DNA of 64,000 bases. Source: Planctomycetes bacterium ADurb.Bin069 (lineage in GTDB: Bacteria > Planctomycetota > UBA8108 > UBA8890 > UBA8898). The position numbers and the translations under genes were made by a program. Below, one piece after another: positions 1 to 8,279 of the stretch. Positions within the stretch are counted from its first letter, which is position 1. Each line of letters opens with the position of its first letter. The notes below the pieces were generated by a model. It saw nothing but the letters and a program-made list of their open reading frames with translations. It had not been told where the DNA came from and did no database searches. The stretch is taken from assembly GCA_002070955.1 (NCBI GenBank), contig MWEK01000004.1, positions 124,001 to 188,000 on the forward strand, written 5' to 3'.

Positions 1-1426
1 TGACGGTCGCGAGGACTTGCTTCTCCCGTTCGGCGGCGAGGATCGAGAACTCGCCCCGGCGCGTGCCCACGTAGATCTTGCCGTCGGCCGCCAGGGGCGA
101 GGCCCAGACCTCGCCGCGGGTTTCGTGGACCCAGCAGGGCACGCCGGTCTCGGCATCCACGCAGTGAACGCGTCGGCCGAGGTCGCCGATGAAGACCAGG
201 CCGTTGTAGATCGCGGGCGTGCCGCAGCAGTGCTGCTTGAGGACGTAATTCCAACGCGCCGCCTTGCCCGTGATGTCGCCGGTTCCGCCCGGTTCGAAGC
301 ACGTCAGCTTCGCCTCGCGCTTGCCCCACCAGATGTCGCCGCCCGAGGCCACGTAAACCCGGCCTTTGTGGAAGACGGGCATGCCCTTGACGACGCTCGG
401 ACTCTCGCGGCGGTTGGAGACATAGCGGTGGATGTCTTCCTTGGGCGCCGCCGGGTCGCAGTCGAAGCGCCAGAGGGGCGCGAGCGTCGCCACGGCGCCC
501 GCGGGAGGGGCCGCCGCCAGGGGCGCGAAGGCGTAGACGATGCCGTCCCCGCCCGCGAAGAGCACTTGCGGCGCGCCGCCGACCTCCGCCAGGAGGGGCG
601 AGGACCAGTTGCAGTGAAAGGTCCGCGCGGAGATGCCCTCCGCTTCCCGCGCGAGGAGGCGCCCGGTCTCCTTGTCGAAGACGACGAGCGCGGGCGCCTC
701 GGGCGCCGCAATGGCCCGGTGGGTGCTGTCGACGCCGTTCGAGGTGTTGAGGTAGAGAAAGCGGCCGTGAAGGAGGATCGAGGCGTGGGCCGCATCGTGC
801 TGGTGAACCCCGGCGTCCTTGCGCAGATCGAACGTCCAAATGATGTCGGCATCGCGGGGCGCGAGGGCGGGCGGCTCTTCGTCCTTGGCCGCCAGGAGGT
901 TCGCTTCGTCGAGGAAAGGCCCGTCGTTGCCGTCCGCCTGGCCGTTGATGTCGAGGCACATGACCTCGCCGCGGTTGCTCACGACGTAGATGCGATCGCC
1001 CTCCACGGTGGGCGGCGAGCAGAGGCCGGCGCTGGGCCAATCGCGCAGCGGATCGCCGCCGAGCTTGGGCACGGCGAGTTGCCAGAGGAACGTACCGTCC
1101 CTTTCGTCGAAGCACATGAGCACGCCGCGCTCGCCCTTGCGGCGCTCGTCGCGCGGCCGGGCGTTGTTGGTGCCGATCAGGACGCGGCCCGCCGCCACGA
1201 TGGGCGTCCCGTAAGTCTCGTCGCCGAGCATGGTCTGCCAGCGGATGTGCTCGTTCTTCCCGGGGTCGAACGCCGCCGGCAGGCCGCGCTCCTCCGAGAC
1301 CATGTTGCGGGTGAAGCGTTCGCCCCATTGCGGTTGGTCGCCTCCCCGCAGAGGCGGCGCGAGGGCGGCAAGCAGCACCGCCGCGGCCGGCGCCGCGCTG
1401 CGCGGGCGCCGTCGTGTGTCGGACAT
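1..1426 (-). CDS. PQQ-binding-like beta-propeller repeat protein, secreted (3' end outside window)
   Basis: The minus strand is open from an ATG at 1426 through the left edge of the window, giving 475 visible codons without a stop. A GAGAGGA ribosome site precedes the ATG. Residues 1-30 are Arg-rich then hydrophobic, as in a signal peptide. The body holds repeated propeller strands such as GTPIVAAGRVLIG, SPPTVEGDRIYVVS, GRVYVASGGD, GLVFIGDLG and SPLAADGKIYVG, the pattern of PQQ-like (BamB/quinoprotein dehydrogenase-like) repeats. Families of this shape in planctomycetes are usually periplasmic propellers without a proven enzyme activity. I see no cytochrome CxxCH motif in the visible part, so an alcohol dehydrogenase role is not supported. 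The plus-strand open frame over the same bases is a GC-rich shadow. Confidence 0.85.
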   Translation of the reverse strand, partial: MSDTRRRPRSAAPAAAVLLAALAPPLRGGDQPQWGERFTRNMVSEERGLPAAFDPGKNEHIRWQTMLGDETYGTPIVAAGRVLIGTNNARPRDERRKGERGVLMCFDERDGTFLWQLAVPKLGGDPLRDWPSAGLCSPPTVEGDRIYVVSNRGEVMCLDINGQADGNDGPFLDEANLLAAKDEEPPALAPRDADIIWTFDLRKDAGVHQHDAAHASILLHGRFLYLNTSNGVDSTHRAIAAPEAPALVVFDKETGRLLAREAEGISARTFHCNWSSPLLAEVGGAPQVLFAGGDGIVYAFAPLAAAPPAGAVATLAPLWRFDCDPAAPKEDIHRYVSNRRESPSVVKGMPVFHKGRVYVASGGDIWWGKREAKLTCFEPGGTGDITGKAARWNYVLKQHCCGTPAIYNGLVFIGDLGRRVHCVDAETGVPCWVHETRGEVWASPLAADGKIYVGTRRGEFSILAAEREKQVLATV

Positions 1427-1511
1427 GGATCGTTCCTCTCGGAAGCGCGGTAAGGGACCTGCCGCGATGGTAACGCATGGCGCGCAAAGGGGCTACCGGC
1501 TCCCGGCCGTC

Positions 1512-1539
1512 TTGACGCCCCGGCGCGGTATGGCAGGAT
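1512..1539 (+). promoter_or_regulatory. possible promoter of the lipid kinase gene
   Basis: TTGACG (1512-1517) and CAGGAT (1534-1539) are separated by 16 bp. The predicted transcript start lies within 1-2 bases of the GTG start codon at 1547, so the message could be leaderless. The -10 box is weak. Confidence 0.3.
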
Positions 1540-1546
1540 TGAGCCC

Positions 1547-2449
1547 GTGGAGAAGGTCGTCGCCATCGTCAACCCGTCCGCGGCGCGGCTGCGCGGGCGG
1601 CGGGAGAGGGAACGGATTCTCGGCGCGCTCCGCACGGTCTTCCCCGGGCTCGCGCTCCGGGAGAGCGGCGGGCGCGGCGCCATCGCCGAGAGCGCCCGCG
1701 CCGCGGCGGATGCAGACCTCGTCCTCGCGGTGGGGGGCGATGGCACCGTGAGCGAGGCGGCGGCGGCGCTCGCCGGCGGGAGCGCGGCGCTGGGCATTGT
1801 GCCGGCGGGCGCGGGCGACGATTTCGCCCGGGCGGCCGGAATACCGCGGGCGCCCCTGGCCGCCTGCCTGGTCGCCCGCGAGGGCCGGACCCGCGCCGTC
1901 GATCTGGGCGCGGCGTCCTGGGAGGGCGAGGAGGGCGCGCGGCGCGCGAATTTCATCAATATCGCGGGTCTCGGATTCGACGCGCGCGTCGCGGCGGCGC
2001 GCCGCCGCTTCCCGCGCCTGCGCGGTTTGCCGCTCTACCTGGCCGCGGTGCTGAGCGCGCTGCGCCACTGGGAGAGCGCGCCGGCGCGCATCCGCGTTGC
2101 GGGGCGGGAGATCGAGCGGCGCGTGCTCCTGGTCGCGGCCGCCAACGGATCGCGCTTCGGCGGCGGGCTCAGAATTGCGCCCGAAGCGCGTTTCGATGAC
2201 GGGCTCTTGGACCTGTGCATCGTCGCGGCGCTCAGCCCGCGGGCCGCGGTGTGCGGATTCGCGAGCCTCCTGCGGGGAACGCATGTCCATCGCAAGGAGT
2301 TCGAGCTTGTGCGCGCGCCCGCGGCGGAGATCGACTTCGTTCCGGGCATGCCGTGCCAGTTCGACGGCGAGGTCGTCGCGCCGGCCGGCGCGCGGCGGCT
2401 GCGCTTCGAGGTGCGGCCGGGGGCGGTGCGGCTGCGCGTCGGCGCGTGA
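1547..2449 (+). CDS. diacylglycerol/lipid kinase family protein (DagK/YegS-like)
   Basis: A 300-residue protein of the usual size for the diacylglycerol kinase catalytic family. The N-terminus VVAIVNPSA, the nucleotide-binding GGDGT at residues 63-67 and the following GAGDDFAR at 88-95 (normally GTGNDFAR) are the family signature. The C-terminal half carries GSRFGGGLRIAPEARFDDG, the second-domain motif of YegS/DgkB proteins. Members phosphorylate diacylglycerol, sphingoid or related lipids with ATP at the inner membrane; the substrate cannot be told from sequence. The start is a GTG with no good ribosome site. The gene is convergent with the next one, only 15 bp away, and divergent from the propeller gene. 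Confidence 0.88.
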   Translation: MEKVVAIVNPSAARLRGRRERERILGALRTVFPGLALRESGGRGAIAESARAAADADLVLAVGGDGTVSEAAAALAGGSAALGIVPAGAGDDFARAAGIPRAPLAACLVAREGRTRAVDLGAASWEGEEGARRANFINIAGLGFDARVAAARRRFPRLRGLPLYLAAVLSALRHWESAPARIRVAGREIERRVLLVAAANGSRFGGGLRIAPEARFDDGLLDLCIVAALSPRAAVCGFASLLRGTHVHRKEFELVRAPAAEIDFVPGMPCQFDGEVVAPAGARRLRFEVRPGAVRLRVGA

Positions 2450-2464
2450 GCGCGGCGCCGCCCC

Positions 2465-3571
2465 TCAGCGCACGAACGCCATCACGACCTCCAAGAGGAT
2501 CAGGATCACGATGGCCCACTCGAGGACCAGGTTCTGCCGGGTTTGCGTCTCGCTCAAGACGCTCTGATAGAGGGTGTTCAGCGTCTCGAGCTTCTCGTCC
2601 ACGGATTTCTCGTAGTCCCCGAGGTGCAGGCGCTGGGCCATGCCCATGTAGACCCGCGCCACGTACCAGTCCCCGAAGAACTTGGCCGTGTTCTCCAGCT
2701 CATCGGTGGTCTTGGCCATGTCCATGCGGACCTCGGCGAGCTCGCGCACCATGTCGCGCTGGCGGCCGTAGAGGAGCGGCAGGCGCCGGTGCAGGCGCTC
2801 GAAGTCCGCGTAGCCGCGCTCCAGGCGGATATCGAGGTACCGGTCGTACTTCCGCAGCATGAGGAGCTGGAGGTTGGCGACCTCGATCACGTAGAGCAGA
2901 TCCTCGTAGGCCGCGTTGGGTTCGATGACGAGGGCCGCATCCCAGTGCAACACGGCCAAGTCGTCGTCGTAGTACGAAAACGCGATGCGCGTGACCTCCT
3001 CGATCTGCTGCGCCGAGAGCTTCTCCGGGCGGTTTTCGGCGGTGATGAGCGCCGCGACGCCCGCGCGCCCGTCGCGCCTCAGGGCGGCGGCGCCTCCCGG
3101 CGCCTCGGTCAGGCAGTAGGACACGTACTTCTCCGGGTCGATGTCCACATCGAAGGCATCCTCGTAGGCGTCCGACAGGAGCTGCTTGACGGCGTTGACG
3201 ATGATGCGGAAGAGCTCAACGCGCCGCTTCCTCTCGCCACGGACGAAAGCGTCGAGCTGCTGGTAGCGCGCGAAGGCGGCAAGCGTGTCCTCCTCGGCGC
3301 GGAAGCGGAGCATCAGCGCGATCGCCCCCGCCTCGTACAGGCGCGCGTGGACCGCAAGGGGCGTATCGTCCTCCGCGCGCAGCTCCAGGCCCAAAGCGCT
3401 CAGATCGAGAGGCAGCGGCCGGGCGAAGTTCGCGTACTCCGGCTGCGCGCGCGTCGTCGCGATGGTCTCCTCGACGAGCATGGCCCCGAGGGCCGCCCGC
3501 GCCTTGACCAGGTCCAACGTCCCGCCCAGGTCGAAAACGCCGTGCAGCACCGCCTCTCCCTTGAATTTCAT
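2465..3571 (-). CDS. RMND1/Rmd1-YagE family protein (DUF155), C-terminal membrane anchor
   Basis: This 368-residue protein has the DUF155 layout: a mixed alpha/beta N-terminal region, a central YYDDDLAVLHWDAALVIEP segment near residue 215, a long helical region rich in charged residues, and one C-terminal hydrophobic helix (about 350-367) ending AFVR. Eukaryotic members (Rmd1, RMND1) are organelle membrane proteins; RMND1 supports mitochondrial translation. Bacterial members have no settled function. An ATG after a GGGAGAAACCT-type upstream region is used. It is a single-gene unit between two convergent or divergent neighbours. Assignment is by motif pattern only, so it is moderately confident. 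Confidence 0.62.
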   Translation of the reverse strand: MKFKGEAVLHGVFDLGGTLDLVKARAALGAMLVEETIATTRAQPEYANFARPLPLDLSALGLELRAEDDTPLAVHARLYEAGAIALMLRFRAEEDTLAAFARYQQLDAFVRGERKRRVELFRIIVNAVKQLLSDAYEDAFDVDIDPEKYVSYCLTEAPGGAAALRRDGRAGVAALITAENRPEKLSAQQIEEVTRIAFSYYDDDLAVLHWDAALVIEPNAAYEDLLYVIEVANLQLLMLRKYDRYLDIRLERGYADFERLHRRLPLLYGRQRDMVRELAEVRMDMAKTTDELENTAKFFGDWYVARVYMGMAQRLHLGDYEKSVDEKLETLNTLYQSVLSETQTRQNLVLEWAIVILILLEVVMAFVR

Positions 3572-3737
3572 AGGTTTCTCCCTGCCGGTTCTCGCCGCTC
3601 ACAGCATGACGGCGCCGGGGCGCGCCGTCAAGGAAAGCGGGGGGCGCGCCGGGGCCGCCGGGCGTGTTCGCGGGGGCCGCTTGTGATAAACTGGACCATT
3701 CACCCGTAAATGAAGCCCCGGAAGGGGCCGGATTAAC

Positions 3738-4277
3738 GTGCAATTCGACTCCCGCACCGATCAGGAGCTCATGCGGCTCTTCCGCTCCGGCCGGGAAGAG
3801 GCCTTCGCGGCCCTGGTCCGACGCCACCAGTGCGCCCTCGTGAACTTCTTCCGCCGCATGGGCGTTGATACGGATGGAGCGCTCGATTGCGCGCAGGAGA
3901 CGTTCCTGCGGCTCCTCAGGTACCGCGAGACCTACCGCGGCCTGGTGCCGTTCAAGGTGTTTCTCCTGCGGCTGGCGCGGCACGCGCGGATCGATTGGGT
4001 CCGGCGGGCGGCGCGGCGGGCGGCGCGGCCGCTTGAGTCCGAGGACTGCGCCGTCCCCGAGGAAGCGGTGCCGGCGGAGGCGCGCCTCGATCTGGAGGCG
4101 GCGGTCGCGGCGCTGCCCGAGCGTCTGCGCGAGGTGATCGTGCTGAGCGTGAAGCAGGGCTTGAGCTACGCGGAAATCGCGGCGGTCCTGGAGGTGCCCA
4201 TCGGCACGGTGAAGTCGCGGGCCTTCTATGCGGTTCGGGCGCTGCGGGAGGTGCTGGATGCACGGCGAGAGATTTGA
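3738..4277 (+). CDS. ECF-type RNA polymerase sigma factor
   Basis: A 179-residue sigma70-family protein with region 2 at about residues 8-80 (FAALVRRHQCALVNFFRR, DCAQETFLRLLR, FLLRLARHARIDWVRR) and region 4 at about 115-170 (LPERLREVIVLSVKQGLSYAEIAAVLEVPIGTVKSR). It lacks regions 1 and 3, as ECF factors do. Start is a GTG at 3738 without a strong ribosome site. Its 3' end overlaps the next gene by 20 bp, so the sigma factor and its membrane anti-sigma are translated from one message in a coupled way. The factor is presumably held at the membrane by the downstream zinc-finger protein until a signal arrives. Confidence 0.93.
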   Translation: MQFDSRTDQELMRLFRSGREEAFAALVRRHQCALVNFFRRMGVDTDGALDCAQETFLRLLRYRETYRGLVPFKVFLLRLARHARIDWVRRAARRAARPLESEDCAVPEEAVPAEARLDLEAAVAALPERLREVIVLSVKQGLSYAEIAAVLEVPIGTVKSRAFYAVRALREVLDARREI

Positions 4278-5664
4278 TCCGCGGGAAGATTCGGAGAGGC
4301 TTGCGTGCGCCATGAGCGCCAATGCCGCGGCTTTCGTCCAGGGCGAATTGCTCCCCGAAACGGCGGCGCGCTTCGCCCGGCACTTCGAGGACTGCGCGCA
4401 CTGCCGGGACGAGGTGCGCGGGGTTGCCGACGTCATCAGCCGCCTCGCCGCCCTGCCCGACTTGTGCGAGGATGTCGATCTGGTGCCGCGCGTCATGGCC
4501 GCGGCCGCGCGAGAGTCGGCGGCGAAAGCGCGGCGAGTCCGGCTGGCGTGGGCAACAAGCGGCGCCGTCGCCGCCCTGGCGCTCGCGGCGGCGGCTCTGG
4601 CGTGGCTGCATCTGCCCGGTGGCACGACCCCGCCGGTTGAGTTCGCGCCGCCGCCGGCCGCGCTGTCGACGGCGGAGGCATCCGGCGCCGCCGCCGATGC
4701 CCTTCTGTGGCTCGCCCGGGCGCAGGAGCCGTCCGGCGCCTGGAGCGCCGAGCGTTGGGGCGGGCGGCCGGAATACGATGTCGCCCTCACCGGCCTCGCT
4801 CTGCTGGCCCTGCTCGGCGGCGCGAACGACGCGGTCCCGCCGGAAAGGCCGGAGGCGGCGGCGCCGCGCGCGGCGCGCGAACGCGCCTGCGCGTATCTGG
4901 TCGGCGCGCAAGGCCCCGAAGGCCGCTTCGGGCCCCAATTCTCGGCGGCGCTTTACAACCACTCGATCGCCGCGGTGGCCCTCATCGAGGCTTTCGGCTG
5001 CTCGCGGGCGGAGGACCTGCGCGGGCCGATCGACCGGGCGCTCGCGTACATCCGCGCGCACGAATCGCCGGCGGGGGGCTGGGCCTATCTGGGCATCGCC
5101 GGCGAGGACCCCAACACGGCGCTCACGTGCTGGCCGCTCCAGGCGCTCCTCCTGGCGCGCGCCCTCGGTTGGCAGGGGCTCGACGAGGCGATTCGAGGCG
5201 GGTTCGCCCACCTGGAGCGCGTCGCCGATGCGCGCGGACGGCTGGGCTACCGGCGCGCCGGCGACTTCCTGTACGGCGAAGGCACGCTGGCGTCCATGGG
5301 AGCGCTGTGCGTGCTGCTGGCGGGCGACGCGTCGCCGCTTCAGCGGGATGTCCGCGCCCGGCTGCTCGACGCCGTCATGCTGGCGGGCGTCGCGCGCAAA
5401 GACAGCGGCGATCTGTACCGGGATTTTTTCCTGACCGCCGCCCTCGAGGCGCTGCCGCGCGGACGCGGCGTCCGCCTGCCCGCGGAGGTGGCTTGCTCCC
5501 TGAGCGCGCGTCAGGTCCGAGCGGGCGCCGAACGGGGAAGCTGGGAACCCCGCGATCGCTGGGGCGCCGCCGGCGGGCGCGTCTACGCCACCTCCGTCGC
5601 CGCCCTGATTCTCGGGGCGGGCGAGCGCGCGGAACGGCTTTCGCGTTGGGCGGCGAAAGGCTGA
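4258..5664 (+). CDS. zinc-finger anti-sigma factor fused to a terpene-cyclase/prenyltransferase-like toroid
   Basis: The ATG at 4258 sits inside the sigma gene with a GGGAGG site 5 bp upstream, giving 468 residues. Residues 30-60 form a zinc-binding anti-sigma domain with H42-x3-C46-x2-C49. One membrane helix spans about 97-118. From about 145 to the end lies an alpha/alpha-toroid repeat region: DALLWLARAQEPSGAW, DVALTGLALLALLG, GGWAYLG, DPNTALTCWPLQALLLA, GRLGYRRAGDF and ATSVAALILG. These match the QW-like repeats of squalene cyclases and prenyltransferase beta subunits. The DxDD catalytic motif of class II cyclases is not seen, so the toroid is more likely a ligand-binding or structural domain outside the membrane. 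The inferred role is to sense something in the periplasm and release the sigma factor. Confidence 0.82.
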   Translation: MHGERFDPREDSERLACAMSANAAAFVQGELLPETAARFARHFEDCAHCRDEVRGVADVISRLAALPDLCEDVDLVPRVMAAAARESAAKARRVRLAWATSGAVAALALAAAALAWLHLPGGTTPPVEFAPPPAALSTAEASGAAADALLWLARAQEPSGAWSAERWGGRPEYDVALTGLALLALLGGANDAVPPERPEAAAPRAARERACAYLVGAQGPEGRFGPQFSAALYNHSIAAVALIEAFGCSRAEDLRGPIDRALAYIRAHESPAGGWAYLGIAGEDPNTALTCWPLQALLLARALGWQGLDEAIRGGFAHLERVADARGRLGYRRAGDFLYGEGTLASMGALCVLLAGDASPLQRDVRARLLDAVMLAGVARKDSGDLYRDFFLTAALEALPRGRGVRLPAEVACSLSARQVRAGAERGSWEPRDRWGAAGGRVYATSVAALILGAGERAERLSRWAAKG

Positions 5665-5682
5665 TCCCCGAAAACGCGCGCC

Positions 5683-6189
5683 TCACGCGCCCGCGATCAG
5701 GCGCGCCGCCAAAACCACCAGCAGGGCGGCGACGCCGGCCGCGAGGTCATCGAGGAGGATGCCCGTTCCGCCGGGCAGTTTCTCCAGGCGGCTGATGGGC
5801 CAGGGCTTCAGCGTGTCGAAGAGGCGGAAGGCGAGGAAGGCCCACAGCACGTCCAGGGGGCCGGCGGCGCCGAGCAGCGCGATGCTTTGCCCCGCGAGTT
5901 CATCGCTCACGACGGCGGGAGGGTCGTGCCGGCCGAAGACCTGCTCCGCGCCGGGGGCCCAGCGCAGCGTGACGATGGAGAAGACGCAGGCGAAGGCCGC
6001 CAGCGCGGCGCGGAGGACGGCCGTGTCGAGGCTCAGGGCGAGGGCGGGCGCGGCGAAGGCGCAGAGCACGAGGCTTGCCCACGTGCCGGGCCACCACGGC
6101 AGGCGGCCGATGCCGAACCCCGTCGCCGGCAGCAGTCCGCCGCGGACCCTCGGGCGCGGCGCGGGGGCGGGCGGGGCGTCACATGTCAA
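5683..6189 (-). CDS. pgpA: phosphatidylglycerophosphatase A
   Basis: 168 residues, the normal size for PgpA, with several hydrophobic segments. The family motifs are present: GIGRLPWWPGTWAS near the N-terminus, DPPAVVSDELAG near residue 90, FRLFDTLKPWPISRLEKLPGG and a terminal LLDDLAAGVAA. PgpA removes the phosphate from phosphatidylglycerophosphate to give phosphatidylglycerol at the inner membrane. Its start overlaps the end of pgsA by 11 bp, so the two consecutive steps of phosphatidylglycerol synthesis are translationally coupled. It is the last gene of the ftsK-rimO-pgsA-pgpA unit. Confidence 0.92.
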   Translation of the reverse strand: MTCDAPPAPAPRPRVRGGLLPATGFGIGRLPWWPGTWASLVLCAFAAPALALSLDTAVLRAALAAFACVFSIVTLRWAPGAEQVFGRHDPPAVVSDELAGQSIALLGAAGPLDVLWAFLAFRLFDTLKPWPISRLEKLPGGTGILLDDLAAGVAALLVVLAARLIAGA

Positions 6190-6748
6190 GGCGGCTTCCC
6201 TTCAGGTAGAGCAGGCCCGAGACGAGCGTCAGAACCAGCGTCACTCCCAGGAGCGCGAGGACCGCATAGTAACCCGCCCGGCCCACCTCGTGCTTGAAGG
6301 CTTCGTAGACCAGCACGGCGGGTACGGTGATGCACTGGGCGAGCATCTTGGCCTTGCCCCAGGTCTTTGCGCCGAAGGCCTGGCCGCCGCCCTCCAGGTG
6401 GCTGCGCAGCGCGGTGACGGCGAGTTCGCGCACGACGATCAAGAGCGCGTACCACGCCGGCATGAGCTTCGAGAGGGGGACGAGGAGGATGAAGGAGCCG
6501 CAGATCAGGACCTTGTCGACGAAGGGATCGGCGACGCGGCCGAAGCCGGTGATTTGCTTGAGCCTGCGGGCGAGGTAGCCGTCGAGAAAATCCGTCGCCG
6601 CGCTGAAGACGAAAAGCGTCGCCGTCATCACCAGCCAGAAGGGCGTCCGCAGGGCTTCCACGTGGTCGAGCGCCACGTAGACGGCGAAGAGCGCGAAGGC
6701 GAGCGCGAGCCTGAGCAGCGTGATCTTGTTGGGGAGGTTTATCTTCAT
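6179..6748 (-). CDS. pgsA: CDP-diacylglycerol--glycerol-3-phosphate 3-phosphatidyltransferase
   Basis: A 189-residue membrane protein of the CDP-alcohol phosphatidyltransferase family. The full D-x2-D-G-x2-A-R-x8-G-x3-D-x3-D signature is present with the metal-binding aspartates at D53, D56, D74 and D78. The N-terminal NLPNKITLLRL is typical of PgsA. It transfers phosphatidyl groups from CDP-diacylglycerol to glycerol-3-phosphate, the committed step to phosphatidylglycerol. It follows rimO by about 60 bp and overlaps pgpA. Confidence 0.95.
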   Translation of the reverse strand: MKINLPNKITLLRLALAFALFAVYVALDHVEALRTPFWLVMTATLFVFSAATDFLDGYLARRLKQITGFGRVADPFVDKVLICGSFILLVPLSKLMPAWYALLIVVRELAVTALRSHLEGGGQAFGAKTWGKAKMLAQCITVPAVLVYEAFKHEVGRAGYYAVLALLGVTLVLTLVSGLLYLKGSRLDM

Positions 6749-6808
6749 GGCGTCGGCTCAGCTCCCGCGGCGCGGCGGCCGCGCCCGTGTCAATCCAAGC
6801 GGTCCATT

Positions 6809-8239
6809 CTACGGAACCGGCGCGAGGATTGGTAGCGGCAAGCGCGCGCGCCGGAGGCGGCGCTTCGGGCGGCGTTCGAGGAGCCCGCCGCCGCGCGGCG
6901 CGCCTTCGCGCTCGATCACCGTGCCGACCAGATCGAGGCCCGCGACGCCCGTGATCCTGACGGCGACGAAGGCGCCGGGCTCGGCGCTCCCCAGGGGCAG
7001 GCGCACGACAGGGTCGACCTCGGGCGCCTCGGCGAAGCTCCGCGCGGCGAGAAACCGGCCCGAGGGCCCGTCGACGATGACGGTGGCCGTGCGGCCCACG
7101 CGCGCGCGGGCGAAGGCGCGCGCGTTGTCCGAGATCAGGCGGCGGAGGCGCGCGGCGCGGGCCCGCGCGACGCGCGGCGCCGGACGGGGTGCGAAACGGG
7201 CGGCGGGAGTGCCCGCCTGCGGGCTGAAGCTGAAGGCGCCGCCCCGCGGGAATCCCGCCGTTCGGACGAAGCGCGCCAGCGCCTCGAAATCGCCCGCGGT
7301 CTCGCCGGGGAAACCCGCCAGAAAGGTGCCGCGCGCCACAAGCGGCGGGATGCGGTCCCGCAGGCGGGCCATGAGGGCGGCGGCGCTCCCCGCCGCGGGC
7401 GCGCCGCGGCCCATGCGCCGCAGGATCCGCGGCTCGGAATGCTGAAAAGGCAGGTCGAGGCAAGGGAGGATTTTCTCGCTGGCGGCGATGCGGTCGATGA
7501 GCTCGTCGGTGATTCGACGGGGGTGGAGATAGAGGAGCCGAATCCACACGATGCCGTGAACCCGCTCCAAGGCCGCGAGCAGCTCGGGCAGCGCGGGGCC
7601 GCCGTCGAGGTCCTCGCCGTAGGCCGTCAAGTCCTGGGCGATGAGGACGAGCTCGCGCACGCCCGAGGCGGCCAGCTCGCGCGCTTCCCGCACGACGGCT
7701 CGGAGAGGCTTGGACCTGAGGGCGCCCCGAATTCTCGGAATCGCGCAGAAGGAGCAGCCCGCGTCGCAGCCCTCGCTCGCCTGGAGGTAGGCCCAGTGCC
7801 GGGGCGACAGGCGCAGGCGCGGCGTGTCGGCCGTCGCGGGTCCGCCGGAAGGCCGCGCGGCGCAGGCGATCCTTTCGCCGCCGGCGACGCGCGCGACGAG
7901 AGCGGGAAGGTCGCCTTCGTCATCCAGGCCGACGGCGCCCGCGAGCCCCGGGACGCGCTCGAAGATCTCCGGACCTAGGCGCTGCGGCAGGCAGCCCACG
8001 GCGATGACGGGTTTGCGCCGGCCGCGCCCGCCGAGGGCGACCAGGCGCTTCAACTCCGCCACCGATTCCGCGATCGCATCATCGATGAATCCGCACGTGT
8101 TGACGAGGATGATGTCGGCCGCGCGGGGATCGTCCGTCAGGAGGGCGCCCGCGCCGGCGAGGCGCGCCAGGAAGACCTCGGTGTCGACGAGGTTCTTGGC
8201 GCAGCCGAGGCTCACGGTGGCGATGGCGAGCGGTCGCAA
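6809..8239 (-). CDS. rimO: ribosomal protein S12 methylthiotransferase RimO
   Basis: 476 residues with the three-domain plan of methylthiotransferases. The N-terminal UPF0004 domain carries cysteines C13 (LGCAKN), C49 (NTCGF) and C83 (VGCLPQR) for one 4Fe-4S cluster. The radical SAM motif C158-x3-C162-x2-C165 binds the second. A C-terminal TRAM-like region follows (GRTATVIVDG ... GDFVAVRITG-type strands). The SLGCAKNLVD start favours RimO over the tRNA enzyme MiaB. It adds a methylthio group to an aspartate of ribosomal protein S12. The start is TTG at 8239, chosen because homologues begin just before this cysteine motif and a GGGGAGG lies upstream. It lies 40 bp downstream of ftsK. Confidence 0.93.
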   Translation of the reverse strand: MRPLAIATVSLGCAKNLVDTEVFLARLAGAGALLTDDPRAADIILVNTCGFIDDAIAESVAELKRLVALGGRGRRKPVIAVGCLPQRLGPEIFERVPGLAGAVGLDDEGDLPALVARVAGGERIACAARPSGGPATADTPRLRLSPRHWAYLQASEGCDAGCSFCAIPRIRGALRSKPLRAVVREARELAASGVRELVLIAQDLTAYGEDLDGGPALPELLAALERVHGIVWIRLLYLHPRRITDELIDRIAASEKILPCLDLPFQHSEPRILRRMGRGAPAAGSAAALMARLRDRIPPLVARGTFLAGFPGETAGDFEALARFVRTAGFPRGGAFSFSPQAGTPAARFAPRPAPRVARARAARLRRLISDNARAFARARVGRTATVIVDGPSGRFLAARSFAEAPEVDPVVRLPLGSAEPGAFVAVRITGVAGLDLVGTVIEREGAPRGGGLLERRPKRRLRRARLPLPILAPVP

Positions 8240-8279
8240 GAGCGGTCAACCTCCCCGCGTTCGGGCCGGGCGCGGGCGG

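Noticed and set aside
17..1453. Long plus-strand open frame at the left end
   Set aside because: It is Arg/Ala/Gly-rich nonsense produced by GC-rich codon bias opposite a propeller gene whose minus-strand reading shows clear domain motifs and a ribosome site.
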